Origin: CAVVEC01 sp963747105
Lineage (GTDB): Bacteria > Acidobacteriota > Terriglobia > Terriglobales > Acidobacteriaceae
Reading direction: 5' to 3'
DNA: 64,000 bases
NCBI GenBank assembly: GCA_963747105.1
Contig: CAVVEC010000004.1
Location: 1-64,000 of the forward strand
The notes below the pieces were generated by a model. The model ran no database searches and was not told where the DNA came from. It saw only the letters and a list, made by a program, of their open reading frames with translations. Below, piece after piece: positions 16,540-26,683 of the stretch; position 1 is the stretch's first letter, and the number at the start of each line of letters is the position of its first letter. A program made the position numbers and the translations under genes.

Positions 16540-18780
16540 TCAGTTCGGCGGGTTGTCGCCGTGCATTTCATCCAGCAGTTTTGCCAGCAATTCCGCCCGC
16601 TGGTCGCTATTCAGCTCGCGCCGCAATTCTTCCAGCGCCAGCGCCACAATGTGGTAATGGTGGGCTCCGGCGTATTTGGGATCCGACGTAATATCGAGCC
16701 AGACCTTGTGCATGAGTTCGAGATCCTGCGCGCGCATGCGCGGAGTGTGCGGTCCGAGCGGATATTCGCGGACGCTGCCGTTCGGCGAATGGATCTCTGC
16801 CGTCAGCCGGGGTCTGGGTTCAGGCAAACGCTCCCATGCGTCACCCGTGAGTTTAGCCTGCTCGTCCGGAGTGAGTTTGTTAGAGAGGCCGCAGACGATG
16901 CGGCTCGAGTCCAGTCGCTGCGCGGTCACGATAATCGCTTCGAATACATCGCTGGCCGGTACCACGAGCAGGGAAACCGGCTTGCCTTCTTTTTCCGCCA
17001 CCGCCACCGCAGCGGTAAACAGCTCCTGCTCATAGTGATCAAAAATGTCCCCAGTCTCAAATACCTCACTTCCGCTAAACGAATGCTCACGGTGGTAGAG
17101 CCGCGCGGTCATCACGACCACATCCTGACGGGAGGTGTCGGTAGATCGGATGACGTCGCGCAGGTAGTAGAGATTCCTGGGATCGCGAACCGCGACCAAG
17201 ATGTTTCCCGGTCGGACGCCCAGTGCGCCGCTACCCAGTTCCTGGTTCCCGTAGACCCTGAACTGATCCAGATTTTCCGGTTTGCCGTGCCGCTCTTTCG
17301 TAACCCGGTGCTCGGAGTAGGCAAAAATGGCAAAGAAAACTGCGCTGAAGGTGACGCCGGCGATGGTTGCCTCCGACTTTGTAAGCAGATTTACCAACGC
17401 CGTAGTCAGAAGCACGGCGGAAATCGCCATGAGACCCAGCGGCACCTCACGGCCTGCGATGTGAAAATTTCCCGGTACCTTCCACTGGCGATTCTCCGGC
17501 TCGGTGTAGCGTAGAACCAGCACAGCCAGCGATTTGAGGGCAAAGCTCCAGATCACTCCGAAGGCATACAGGCCGGCGAGCACGTAGACATTGCCTTTGC
17601 TGAGAATAATCGTCAGCAGTTGCATTCCAACGATCAAATTGATGATGCGATAGCTGGTGCCATATCTTCGCTGCGGCTTCTGAAACCAGTCGGTAAGAAC
17701 ACCGTCCTCCGCCACACGGTTTAACACGCCATTGGCGCCGACAATCGAGGTATTTTGCGCTCCCGCCAAAATCAGGACCCCCACCAGCACCACAAATCCG
17801 TGGAATAACAGCCTCAGCACGATGGGGCCGACCAGGTACATTGAGATACCACCGATCAGGTTGGCGAAATAGTCGGGCCGAACCTTATCCGGGATGATCA
17901 TCACCGCGAAAAACGAGACCAGCGAAGTGAAGAGCAAGCTGTAGATGAAGATCACCAGGCCGGTCTTTTCCAGGTTCTTCAGCTTGGGATGCTCAATTTC
18001 GCGGTTCACCTGCGCCAGGGTCTCTTCGCCGCTCATGGCCAGCACCGAGTGCCCGAATCCGACGAACAGGATGATCCAGGTCAGATGGCTGAGCCATGTT
18101 CCGTTCAGCCAACCCAACGATTCCTTATTGAGCGGAATTACTCCAGGGTGGAGTGGATTGGGCGGCGTCTGGATCGGCACTCGAAACACCGTTATCGTGC
18201 ACCACGCGATCAGGATCACGACCATCACCGTTGTGATGACCATGATCTGCAACGCCTTCTCGCTCGATTCGTGGATGCCCTGAATGTTTTTCCACCAGAA
18301 GTACAGCACGACGATAACCGCGCACCCAGCCGCGAAATGGTCTTCGGAAAAGGCCAGCGGATGGTGGAGATATTGGCCGATATCCTTGATGAAGCCCGCC
18401 AGGTATTGACCCGCTGAAACCGCGCTGATAGGTCCGGTCAGAACGTAATCAAAGAGCAGCGCTGAAACCGAGAACTTGGCCAGCGTGCCTCCCATGGCTT
18501 CCTTGACCACGCGGTACACGCCGCCCCGCACAAACATGCTGCTGGACTCGATATAGAGGGCGCGGACAGCATAACTGAACAGCATCACCGCAAGAATGAA
18601 CCAGGGTGCGCTTTTGCCGATGACCTTCTCGGCGTCGCCGCCGGCGTAATAAGCGGAAGACGCCAGGTCGGAAAGAACAATCGCCGCCGCCCGCCAAAAC
18701 GAGATGAACGTCAGCATCACCGTCGTAGCAACGAATACCTTTACGGCGGGGCGCTTGACGTTTTGGATGGATGAAGACAT
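16540..18780 (-). CDS. APC-superfamily transporter with long C-terminal cytosolic domain
   Basis: About 746 residues from ATG 18780 (MSSSIQNVKRPAVKVFVATT). The first 500 residues hold about 12 membrane segments of the APC amino-acid/polyamine type. The last 220 residues are soluble (VRPGNILVAVRDPRNLYYLR, VVVMTARLYHREHS, SLLVVPASDVFEAIIVTAQR), which looks like a universal-stress-protein-like nucleotide-binding fold. Fusions of APC transporters with USP-like domains are known; the domain may sense nucleotide. Substrate unknown. An extra 30 codons upstream are open but lack transporter features. Confidence 0.8.
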   Translation of the reverse strand: MSSSIQNVKRPAVKVFVATTVMLTFISFWRAAAIVLSDLASSAYYAGGDAEKVIGKSAPWFILAVMLFSYAVRALYIESSSMFVRGGVYRVVKEAMGGTLAKFSVSALLFDYVLTGPISAVSAGQYLAGFIKDIGQYLHHPLAFSEDHFAAGCAVIVVLYFWWKNIQGIHESSEKALQIMVITTVMVVILIAWCTITVFRVPIQTPPNPLHPGVIPLNKESLGWLNGTWLSHLTWIILFVGFGHSVLAMSGEETLAQVNREIEHPKLKNLEKTGLVIFIYSLLFTSLVSFFAVMIIPDKVRPDYFANLIGGISMYLVGPIVLRLLFHGFVVLVGVLILAGAQNTSIVGANGVLNRVAEDGVLTDWFQKPQRRYGTSYRIINLIVGMQLLTIILSKGNVYVLAGLYAFGVIWSFALKSLAVLVLRYTEPENRQWKVPGNFHIAGREVPLGLMAISAVLLTTALVNLLTKSEATIAGVTFSAVFFAIFAYSEHRVTKERHGKPENLDQFRVYGNQELGSGALGVRPGNILVAVRDPRNLYYLRDVIRSTDTSRQDVVVMTARLYHREHSFSGSEVFETGDIFDHYEQELFTAAVAVAEKEGKPVSLLVVPASDVFEAIIVTAQRLDSSRIVCGLSNKLTPDEQAKLTGDAWERLPEPRPRLTAEIHSPNGSVREYPLGPHTPRMRAQDLELMHKVWLDITSDPKYAGAHHYHIVALALEELRRELNSDQRAELLAKLLDEMHGDNPPN

Positions 18781-18963
18781 CGAAGATTCAGCCGGTAGGC
18801 GTAAACTTAAGAATCTAACACAGCACGGGGACAGAGGCTGTGGTGCGGAGCACACAAGCAGATACCTCATCCCCGATTTCCGCCCTCTGGCCTGAGGAAA
18901 ATCCGAAAAACGGGAATCGGGCAGATTTCAGATCTTCCCCCAATTTGCGCAAAGATGCGGGGG

Positions 18964-20149
18964 CTATTGAGGAGTTCTTGGCGCCATGTAGGTTCGGGTG
19001 ATCCGGTCGTGCCAGCACAGTTCGTCTTCGTCCAGGAAGCACCAGGCGTATCCCAAGGCCAGCGACAAGCCGGATAGCGCTGAAGCCAGAACGCGCCAGC
19101 GCCGGATTCTCCGCGGGACGGCGCTCCCGTCGAAACGGTTCAAGTGCAGTCTCGCCAACCTCAGTCCCGGGGTAGTTCCGGTATACACCAGCAGCAGGTA
19201 TTGGTAAGCGGTCCAAAATAGCCCGACCAGAATCGCCGCGATTCCCGCTGCTTGTTGCAACGGCGGCACGATGGCCGTGATTCTGAAAAAAATGTATGCG
19301 AAGGCCATGAATGCTGTCAGTACGAGCAAGGTGTCGATCGCACCCGCCATAAGGCGTCGTGGCATCGGAGCGGGTCGCAGCGGCAGCTCGAATCCCGGAC
19401 GCCTTTCCTGCGCGGGTTCTTCTACCGACTCAATCAGAATTCCACCGAGTGCCGGCGGAGGAGGCAGAAGTTCGGGTACCTCCAGGATGCGTGGACGATC
19501 GAACACCGGTTCGGCGAGTTCATCGAAATCGGCCGACGGCGGTGCCGCAGAACGGGGAAATTCAAGAATCCTGGCGCTGGGTTCTGGCGCATTCAGTTGG
19601 ACCGACAGTGCGTGGGGAGCGGTATGTATAGTGTGCGCCTCGGCAACAATAGGAGTGAAGATTGAGTCCTGCAGTGCGAGCGCTAATGCGCTGACAACAG
19701 TCGTGGTTGCGGGGTCGGCCTTAGGCGGGCTCCACAACCGCTCCGGCGGATCGAATTTCAGTTGCAATGAGGGATAACGCGGTGAACGTGGACGCCGCGC
19801 GCGCCCGGTAACTGTTGACCCGGGATGCCACTTCCTGCCTCCAAGAATCAGGATCCGGCGCCACAAGAAGCTCGGCCTGAACTGACGCCAGTGGCGCAGT
19901 TACCTCGGCGGGCGGTACTTCTCTGTTCTCTGCCGTTGTTTGCGGTAGGACATTCCCCACTCTTGGATCCCTCGGACCCTCCACCGGCTTATCCACTACA
20001 AAGCGCGGGGTTGGGGGCGCGGGTTCTTCCTCCTGGCTTGCAGTGAAGCTCTGTTCGTTTGCATCGAACGCTTCCGGGGCGACAAGCATTGCGCGAGTTG
20101 GACTCACGCCTTGACCAACATCGGGTTCAAATCTGGATTTCATATTCAA
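18964..20149 (-). CDS. RDD-family membrane protein, one frameshift
   Basis: The N-terminal half (from ATG 20149, MNMKSRFEPDVGQGVSPTRA) is a long proline/acid-rich soluble region ending WRQEVASRVNSYRAR; the second half resumes in another frame as RRPRSPRYPSLQLKFDPPE and ends in an RDD domain with three to four hydrophobic helices (APMPRRLMAGAIDTLLVLTA; LVYTGTTPGLRLARLHLNRF). Joining them needs a single-base shift in the GC-rich run near 19795-19805. The YPSLQLKFDPPE junction fits a single protein. Role unknown; RDD proteins are small integral membrane proteins. Confidence 0.7.
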
Positions 20150-20365
20150 AACGGTCTGGCATGGGACGACCCTTCAAACCACAGCGGAACACTGCGCCAC
20201 CAAGCGCCAGCACATGGACCAATCTAGCAGTAAGAAAGAAGCCAGAGCTGCCAAGAATACTCGCCGTCTATCCCGAGGCTCTTCGCTTTGCCTCTCAGGC
20301 CAGCGCCGTGCTAACGTCACGATACCCGAGCGTGGCCTTGCCCTCGGGGAGTTTGTGCGCTTTCG

Positions 20366-22819
20366 ATGAATGCCCGCACTCGATTCCTTATCACGGCGGC
20401 GTTGGTTTGTCATCTGCTACTCGCACCTCCCTTAGTTACTAGCCAGTTGCTTTCTGCGCCGACCGCGCCGATTCCGTCGCAAGGTCTGCCAAACACGCCC
20501 TCGGCGCTCAAAGAGGAAGACGTAACCATCCGCGCGATTTCGCAGGAGAAAGACGGCGCAGTCTATCAGTTGCACGGAAAAGCCGAAATTCACTACGGCA
20601 CTTACATCCTCTATGCCGACGAGGTCAGTTACAACTCCGAGACGGGCGACTCTACTGCTGACGGCCACGTGGTTCTCGAAGGCGGACCTAACGACGAGCA
20701 TATTCAGGCCAGCCACGGGACGTACAACGTCCGCGCTGAGAGCGGGCGCTTCCAGAACGTAACCGGCAGCATCGGGGTACGTTTGCGCGGAAACCGGCTC
20801 ATGCTTATCTCTTCGAACCCATTCTTTTTCACAGGCAAGGTGGTGGAGAAGACCGCTCCCGACCATTTCAAGGTCTACGACGGCACGGTCACAACCTGTG
20901 AGCTGCCCCATCCCAAATGGAAGTTCAACGCGCAAAAAGTTGTGGTTGAGGTCGGGGGCAGGGCCAAGATTTACCACAGCACTTTCGGCATCAAGGGAAT
21001 CCCAATTCTGTATTTTCCCTTCGCCACACTTCCGGCCGAACGCCTGCCGCGACAGTCTGGCTTTCTCATTCCTAATATCGGGACCTCCTCCGTCAAAGGA
21101 ACCATCCTGGGCGAGTCGTTGTTCTGGGCCATCAATCGCAGCCTGGATGCGCACATCGGCGCCGAGTATTTCTCAGCACGGGGATGGGCCCCGCAAGGCG
21201 AATTTCGTGCGCGCCCCAGCGACACCTCGTTTGTGGATCTGAATGTTTTTAGCGTGCTCGACCGCGGCGTCGGCCATCCTCCGGTAGATCAGGGTGGGGA
21301 AGAAGTGCGGCTGAATGCTTTAGGTACATTCGGTCACAACTTTCGCGGCGTCGCCAACATTGACTATCTCAGCTCGTTCGTCTTTCGTCTCGCCTTCAGC
21401 GAAGTCTTCACCCAGGCGGTAAATTCGGAAGTAAAGTCCGACGCTTTTCTCTCCAACACTACGAACAACTTCTTCGCCAATGCTTCAATGCAGCGTTATC
21501 AGGACTTCGAGAGCACGACGCCCGGGGACGTCATCACCATCCTGCATGCTCCTAGCTTCGAAGTGTCGAGCGTAGACCGCAAGCTGTGGCGTTCGCCTTT
21601 CTACTGGTCCTATGACGCGGCGGCTGAAGGACTTTCCCGCAGCGAGCCGGGGTTCAGCACCGCTCCCTTACTAGGGCGCTTCGATCTGAGTCCCAGCTTG
21701 TCGTTGCCGCTGCAATTGCGGGGATGGTCTTTTCGTCCGGAACTCTCGCTTCGAGATACGAGCTACACTCAGGAATTGCTACCTTCTTCCAGCGGGACCC
21801 GGTTGGCCGTCTCCGACGCGATCAATCGCAAGGCTCTGCAAGGCTCGGTGGAGCTCCGGCCCCCGGCTCTGGGCCGGGTCTTTGAACGCCAGTTCATGGG
21901 AAGGAAGTGGAAGCACGTCATCGAGCCCCGAATACTTTACAACTACGTAACCGGCGTCAGTAATTTTGCCAACATCCTGCGCTTCGACGAGCGCGACATT
22001 CTCGCCAATACCAATGAAGTCGAGTACGCCGTAGTGAACCGGCTCTATGCCAAGCGCACCTCCAAGCCGTCAGAGGACTGCGGCCAGCCCGGCATGCCTT
22101 CCCTTTTTGTGGGTGGTGCCCCGCCCCACAGCCTCATCCCCTGGGAACGGCAAGGCCAACCGACGGACGCACCGTGCGATGCCGGACCGGAAGTGCGCGA
22201 GATTGTAACCTGGGAGTTAGCCCAAAAGTACTTTGTCGATCCCACTTTCGGAGGCGCGTTGGTGGCTGGGCGCAGCAATGTCTTTACGAGTACGACGGAC
22301 TTAAGCGGCACCTCGTTCCTGACTGAGCCCCGTCACCTTTCCCCGCTGATTTCACGCCTGCGGATTCAGAGCAGCGCGCGAACTGACATCGAGTGGGATG
22401 TGGATTACGATTTCAAGCAGAGTCGCATTAACGCCAGTACGGCGTTCGTTAACTATCGCATTGGCCCGTTCACGGTGGGCGGGGGCGATGCCTATCTGCA
22501 GGTTCCGGGAGAGACGGTGGGGACGACTCCCACTTTTTCGCCACAGTTGTTTAATCAATTCCGGCTTCTGTTGGGGTACGGCCATACCACCAAGCCGGGT
22601 TTTAGCGCCGCTACGAATGTGGGCTTCGATGCGAATCTGGGATTTCTGCAGTACGCCGCCGTGCAAACGACCTATAACTGGGACTGTTGCGGAGTAAACC
22701 TCGAATTCCGCCGCTTCGCCCTGGGTTCGGTGCGCAATGAGAATCAGTACCGCTTCACCTTCGCGCTCGCCAATCTGGGGTCGCTAGGCAATCTGCGGCG
22801 GGCAGAGAGGTTGTTCTGA
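20366..22819 (+). CDS. lptD: LPS-assembly outer membrane protein LptD
   Basis: 817 residues. Signal peptide MNARTRFLITAALVCHLLLA; N-terminal OstA/LptA-like beta-jellyroll (YQLHGKAEIHYGTYILYADE, TADGHVVLEGG) that receives LPS from the periplasmic bridge; then the LptD barrel domain (LYFPFATLPAERLPRQSGFL, GTSSVKGTILGESLFWAINR), rich in aromatic/hydrophobic alternation to the end. It inserts lipopolysaccharide in the outer leaflet, consistent with a Gram-negative (diderm) host. Length is near the family norm. Confidence 0.9.
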   Translation: MNARTRFLITAALVCHLLLAPPLVTSQLLSAPTAPIPSQGLPNTPSALKEEDVTIRAISQEKDGAVYQLHGKAEIHYGTYILYADEVSYNSETGDSTADGHVVLEGGPNDEHIQASHGTYNVRAESGRFQNVTGSIGVRLRGNRLMLISSNPFFFTGKVVEKTAPDHFKVYDGTVTTCELPHPKWKFNAQKVVVEVGGRAKIYHSTFGIKGIPILYFPFATLPAERLPRQSGFLIPNIGTSSVKGTILGESLFWAINRSLDAHIGAEYFSARGWAPQGEFRARPSDTSFVDLNVFSVLDRGVGHPPVDQGGEEVRLNALGTFGHNFRGVANIDYLSSFVFRLAFSEVFTQAVNSEVKSDAFLSNTTNNFFANASMQRYQDFESTTPGDVITILHAPSFEVSSVDRKLWRSPFYWSYDAAAEGLSRSEPGFSTAPLLGRFDLSPSLSLPLQLRGWSFRPELSLRDTSYTQELLPSSSGTRLAVSDAINRKALQGSVELRPPALGRVFERQFMGRKWKHVIEPRILYNYVTGVSNFANILRFDERDILANTNEVEYAVVNRLYAKRTSKPSEDCGQPGMPSLFVGGAPPHSLIPWERQGQPTDAPCDAGPEVREIVTWELAQKYFVDPTFGGALVAGRSNVFTSTTDLSGTSFLTEPRHLSPLISRLRIQSSARTDIEWDVDYDFKQSRINASTAFVNYRIGPFTVGGGDAYLQVPGETVGTTPTFSPQLFNQFRLLLGYGHTTKPGFSAATNVGFDANLGFLQYAAVQTTYNWDCCGVNLEFRRFALGSVRNENQYRFTFALANLGSLGNLRRAERLF

Positions 22820-22910
22820 AGGTACACGACGGTCGTGGCGACTCGCACCCTCGTCGATCGAGTCCGGCTGCGTGGGCTGGCACCTCGCCGGAAAGCCGAG
22901 GCGCCGCTTG

Positions 22911-23351
22911 CTATTTTTTCTGCGACACTGAGATCACGGTGACATCCCGAATGTCGTGGGGTTGCAAATTGTCGTCGGTCGAGCCAATAAAGGGCCGCTG
23001 AACTTGTGCCCAGCTCCTGGATGTAGCCAGATCCTTCGCCGCGTCGAAGATAAAATAGGTCTGCTTCAATTCCTGGCCGCTGGGTAGCTTGCGGCCTTTG
23101 GGCATGCCGGACATAGAGTATTCCTTGGCAAAGCCTTTGTAGAACGCCACCACCTTTTCGAAGGAATCGTTGGTGAGATAGATGGTAGCTTCGGTGCCCG
23201 GTGGCAGGGCCTTCAGGGCTTCGCGCGTCTCTTTGCTGTCGGGTGGCGTGTATTTGGACGCGCCCGGATAAATCTTGAACCCTTCGCCAGCCACCACTGC
23301 TGTTACTGCCAAAACGGCAATTGCGACGCCTGTTAGGCTGATTTTTTGCAT
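22911..23351 (-). CDS. Exported hypothetical protein
   Basis: 146 residues with a signal peptide (MQKISLTGVAIAVLAVTAVVA) and a mature domain starting GEGFKIYPGASKYTPPDSKE. The phrase YPGA plus TEATIYLTNDSFEKVVAFYKG is like small periplasmic proteins found in Acidobacteriota and deltaproteobacteria that lack assigned function. No catalytic motif seen. The ATG at 23351 is preceded by CAGGAGGCAGACG, a strong ribosome binding site. Confidence 0.7.
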   Translation of the reverse strand: MQKISLTGVAIAVLAVTAVVAGEGFKIYPGASKYTPPDSKETREALKALPPGTEATIYLTNDSFEKVVAFYKGFAKEYSMSGMPKGRKLPSGQELKQTYFIFDAAKDLATSRSWAQVQRPFIGSTDDNLQPHDIRDVTVISVSQKK

Positions 23352-23404
23352 CGTCTGCCTCCTGAGAATCAGCTAAAGTCTCTTCGCTTCCCCGCCGACA
23401 GATT

Positions 23405-24931
23405 CTACGCCAAAGTTCTCTCCGTTGCGGCGGGACGGTGCTGGTCGGTTCGATTCATTCGCACCCATAGAAATACGGCGACAGCCCACATCGCCAGCAG
23501 CGGAACTAAACTGGCAAGGCCATGCAACCCCGCGAGTTCTCCGAGATTGAAGGCCCCGTGACTGAGCTGTTCAGGGTCTTCGGCCAGGGTCAGCATCGAT
23601 TGCGAGTTTTGAGAGAACACACCTCTCCAGAATGAAGGCCAGATGAGCTTTACCAAAGGACAACGGTATTGATCAGGAGGCTGCGGTGTGGTCGAAACAG
23701 CCATAAGCGCGAACAACCCTCCGCAAACTGCGAGCATGGCGAGCACTTTTCGCCAACCAAGGCGGGAACCGCTCCACGCTGGGGCTAACCCGACACATAA
23801 GAGCGGCAAACCTGCTGCCATGTAGCGCGGACCGTACGACCAGCCTCCGGCCCAGGCGCGAAAGGAAGCGTGAAAAAGAAAATAGTAGCCGGCGATAGCG
23901 GCAGCCGCAGCAGCAGCGCCCCGGCTTGAACCCAGTTTGTATAGCCAGCGCAACCCCCAGGGTGCAGCAAGAACGACCGGACCGACAAACAGGAGCCCGC
24001 GCCGGCAACCGAACAGCAACTTCAGCATCACGTCCACTCTGGGATACGTAAGCCCCATGTAGCCACGTTTCATCCAGGGAAACGCACCTTCGGGGTAATA
24101 GGAATAGCTGGCACGGAGCGCCGAGCCAAAGGCAAGATATTGATAGAGCATCAACACCAGCCCGCAGACGACGGCGGCAGTGGCAATGCCGATTGCAACG
24201 TGCAATCGGCGGCGCCATCCGTACGGCCACACTTGCGCCAGTGCCAACACGGCAATCAGGGCAGACGCTGGCGCAGCTGGGTACTCTGTAACCGTCGCCC
24301 ATCCTGCAACGAATGCAATGGCGAATCCCCAGAGCGCGTCACATCGCCCGCTGCCATTGCGGCGTGGCATCAAGGCCACCGTAAATGCGAACACCAGGCA
24401 GGCGGCGGCCAAGGCGTGTCCCCAGAACAAAGTCGCATAGGCCCACATGGGAGTGGCCAGTCCCGTACTGATGGCGCCGAACGCTGAGCCGCCCACCGTA
24501 CTCCGCAGGCGGAGCCCGATCAGGAACAAACAGCCGCAAGCAGCCGCCATCGGCAGCGCAACGGCAAACAGCGTGGCAGAATAGGAAAGGGCGACCAGAC
24601 CGCCAGGCGAATCGGCGTCCACTCCTGCCAAGCGCAGAATGGGCTTCGTCGCTTCAACTATGGGTACTGCCAAAAGCACCACTCCGGGGGCTTTGTCGGA
24701 GTAGTAGTGGCCGCCGACAAAAGTCTTGTCCTCCGTATTTTCATGGTATGCGTCAATACGGAGCGTTCTGTGCTCGACCAGAGCGCGCACCAGATCGAAG
24801 CGGGAATTCTGATTCCACCCGCCGCCTGGGTAAAAATAAGCATAGGAAATGAAGGTCACAGCGGTGATCAGCAGAGCGCGCCTTGGAGCGGAAGAGAAGC
24901 GCGATGACGGCTCAGGATTCGTGGTATGCAT
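23405..24931 (-). CDS. Polytopic membrane protein, GT-C-like
   Basis: 508 residues with about 10-12 hydrophobic segments. The first extracytoplasmic loop after helix 1 contains NQNSRFDLVRALVEHRTLRI and GGHYYSDKAPGVVL; an early loop with acidic residues followed by YSDKAP is typical of acidobacterial GT-C/PMT-like proteins. It could transfer sugars from lipid carriers, but a catalytic DD pair is not clear, so function stays open. ATG 24931 (MHTTNPEPSSRFSSAPRRA). Confidence 0.65.
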   Translation of the reverse strand: MHTTNPEPSSRFSSAPRRALLITAVTFISYAYFYPGGGWNQNSRFDLVRALVEHRTLRIDAYHENTEDKTFVGGHYYSDKAPGVVLLAVPIVEATKPILRLAGVDADSPGGLVALSYSATLFAVALPMAAACGCLFLIGLRLRSTVGGSAFGAISTGLATPMWAYATLFWGHALAAACLVFAFTVALMPRRNGSGRCDALWGFAIAFVAGWATVTEYPAAPASALIAVLALAQVWPYGWRRRLHVAIGIATAAVVCGLVLMLYQYLAFGSALRASYSYYPEGAFPWMKRGYMGLTYPRVDVMLKLLFGCRRGLLFVGPVVLAAPWGLRWLYKLGSSRGAAAAAAAIAGYYFLFHASFRAWAGGWSYGPRYMAAGLPLLCVGLAPAWSGSRLGWRKVLAMLAVCGGLFALMAVSTTPQPPDQYRCPLVKLIWPSFWRGVFSQNSQSMLTLAEDPEQLSHGAFNLGELAGLHGLASLVPLLAMWAVAVFLWVRMNRTDQHRPAATERTLA

Positions 24932-25314
24932 TCCGAGTTCGGAATTGGGTCTCAGGAATCTTCAAAGATACTTTGGCGCACCTCCCCAGTAAAGCCTTGA
25001 AATTGTCCGAGCTTGGGACCACCGGATCGCCCGGAGCCGGGCGTGAAAAAAAAGTCAGGACAGCCCGGAGCCCCCCGAGGCTGTCCTTAAACCCTCCCGG
25101 TTAGAAGGGCGTGTACTGGATCAAGAGTAGAATCCGCGTATTTCAGGAGTATTGCGAAATTATGAATTTCTCGTGAATCGGCGAGCCCCTGGACCCAGAT
25201 CGGGGCGGCTGTGCCCGGGGTGACCGGCCGTTGTCACGTGGGTGTGTGATCCGGCGCGCTGCGCCGCCCGCTCCCGCTGTTACCATGGGTACAGTTCCTT
25301 TCCCAGGAGGAGCC
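24932..25314. other. Divergent intergenic region with orphan terminator
   Basis: 383 bases between the GT-C-like gene (minus) and hemL (plus). No convincing ORF of size. It contains an intrinsic terminator on the minus strand (25046-25086) and a GC-rich stretch ahead of hemL (CACGTGGGTGTGTGATCCGG). Both genes' promoters must lie here; none could be assigned securely. Confidence 0.5.
25046..25086 (-). terminator. Strong intrinsic terminator with no gene upstream
   Basis: Minus strand: GGACAGCC ... GGCTGTCC (8-bp stem, extended by CGG/CCG inside) followed, three bases on, by eight T. Upstream on this strand there is no protein gene before the hemL start, so it ends either a short non-coding RNA or a leader of the GT-C-like gene (attenuator). 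Confidence 0.65.
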
Positions 25315-26616
25315 ATGGCCCGTAAAACCGATGTATCACGCAAGCTGCAGAAGCGCGCCGAACAGATGATTCCGGGCGGCGTGAATTCCCCCGTGCGAGC
25401 GTTTCAGTCGGTGGGTGGTGAGCCGCCCTTCATGGTACGAGGTAAGGGTTCCCACATCTTCGATGCCGATGGGAACGAGTACATCGATTACATCGGTTCG
25501 TGGGGCCCGCTGATCCTCGGCCATGCCGCACCGGGGGTGGTGGAGGCGGTGATTGCGGCAGCGCGCAACGGGACCAGCTTCGGTGCTTCCACTCCGGCGG
25601 AGGCCGACCTTGCCGAGATCGTGCTTTCGGCGTTTCCCCACATACAGAAGGCGCGATTTGTCAGTTCGGGCACGGAAGCTACCATGTCGGCTATTCGGCT
25701 GGCTCGCGCCTACACTAAGCGCAAGTACATCGTGAAATTTGAAGGTTGCTATCACGGTCATGCCGATGCGCTGCTGGTGAAGGCCGGTTCGGGAGTGGCC
25801 ACGTTAGGAATTCCGGGCTCGGCCGGCGTGCCGGAGGAGTTCACCCAACTCACTCTAGCTCTTCCGTTCAATGACACGGATGCGCTGGAGCAGGCTTTCA
25901 AGAAGTTCAAGCACCAGATCGCTTGCGTAATCGTGGAACCGGTGGTGGGTAATATGGGCTGTGTGCCGCCCGCTCGGGGATATCTCGAAGCGCTGCGAGC
26001 CATCACTCAGCGCGACCAGAGCGTGCTCATTTTCGATGAGGTTATGACCGGGTTCCGCCTGGCCTTTGGCGGGGCGCAAGAGCTTTACGCGATCACACCC
26101 GATCTGACCACGATGGGCAAGATTATCGGCGGCGGTCTGCCAGTCGGGGCCTACGGGGGGCCCGGCGAGATCATGGATTTGGTGGCTCCGCTCGGACCGA
26201 TGTATCAGGCGGGCACGCTCTCAGGGAACCCCTTGGCGATGGCGGCCGGGCTGGCCACCCTGCGGCATTTGCGTGAACACAGGAAAGAAATCTATCCGCG
26301 GCTGGAAAAACTCAGCGCGGAGCTCACATCCGGGGTTGCGGCAGCGGCCAAAGAAGCCGGCGTGCCGATCTGCTACAACCGTGTGGGTTCGATGTTCACC
26401 TGGTTCTTTGCCCCAGGTCCGGTCACGGGCTGGGATTCGGCGGCCAAGTCCGATACTGAGGCTTTCGCGCGCTTCTTCCGTTCCATGCTCGAAAGCGGAA
26501 TCTACCTGCCGCCGTCCCAGTTCGAAGCCGCGTTTCTGAGCGCGGCTCACACCGAAGAAGATATTCAGCAGACGATTGCGGCAGCGAAGCAGGCGTTCGA
26601 GCTCGTGCACGCGTAA
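25315..26616 (+). CDS. hemL: Glutamate-1-semialdehyde 2,1-aminomutase
   Basis: 433 residues; PLP enzyme converting glutamate-1-semialdehyde to 5-aminolevulinate in the C5 tetrapyrrole pathway. Catalytic lysine is K269 in TTMGKIIGGGLPVG; the PLP-binding aspartate is in FDEVMTGFRLA; SSGTEATMSAIRLAR and YHGHADALLVKAGSG are also diagnostic. ATG at 25315 is preceded by CCAGGAGGAGCC, so it is preferred over the longer open frame from 25231. Presence implies that the host makes heme from glutamate. Confidence 0.95.
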   Translation: MARKTDVSRKLQKRAEQMIPGGVNSPVRAFQSVGGEPPFMVRGKGSHIFDADGNEYIDYIGSWGPLILGHAAPGVVEAVIAAARNGTSFGASTPAEADLAEIVLSAFPHIQKARFVSSGTEATMSAIRLARAYTKRKYIVKFEGCYHGHADALLVKAGSGVATLGIPGSAGVPEEFTQLTLALPFNDTDALEQAFKKFKHQIACVIVEPVVGNMGCVPPARGYLEALRAITQRDQSVLIFDEVMTGFRLAFGGAQELYAITPDLTTMGKIIGGGLPVGAYGGPGEIMDLVAPLGPMYQAGTLSGNPLAMAAGLATLRHLREHRKEIYPRLEKLSAELTSGVAAAAKEAGVPICYNRVGSMFTWFFAPGPVTGWDSAAKSDTEAFARFFRSMLESGIYLPPSQFEAAFLSAAHTEEDIQQTIAAAKQAFELVHA

Positions 26617-26661
26617 TTTTCGAGCTGCGCTCGACCGGACCGCCGCGGGCGGCGGCCCCCA
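26617..26661 (-). repeat. Diverged RAYT-type REP after hemL
   Basis: CGAGCTGCGCTCGACCGGA, then CCGCCG CGGG CGGCGG, then CCCCCAC. This mirrors the arrangement of the copy beside the RAYT gene (hairpin GCGAGC..GCTCGC, then main stem, then a GTAG/GTGG foot on the minus strand). Confidence 0.5.
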
Positions 26662-26683
26662 CGGGAGCGTTCCCAGCCTTACA

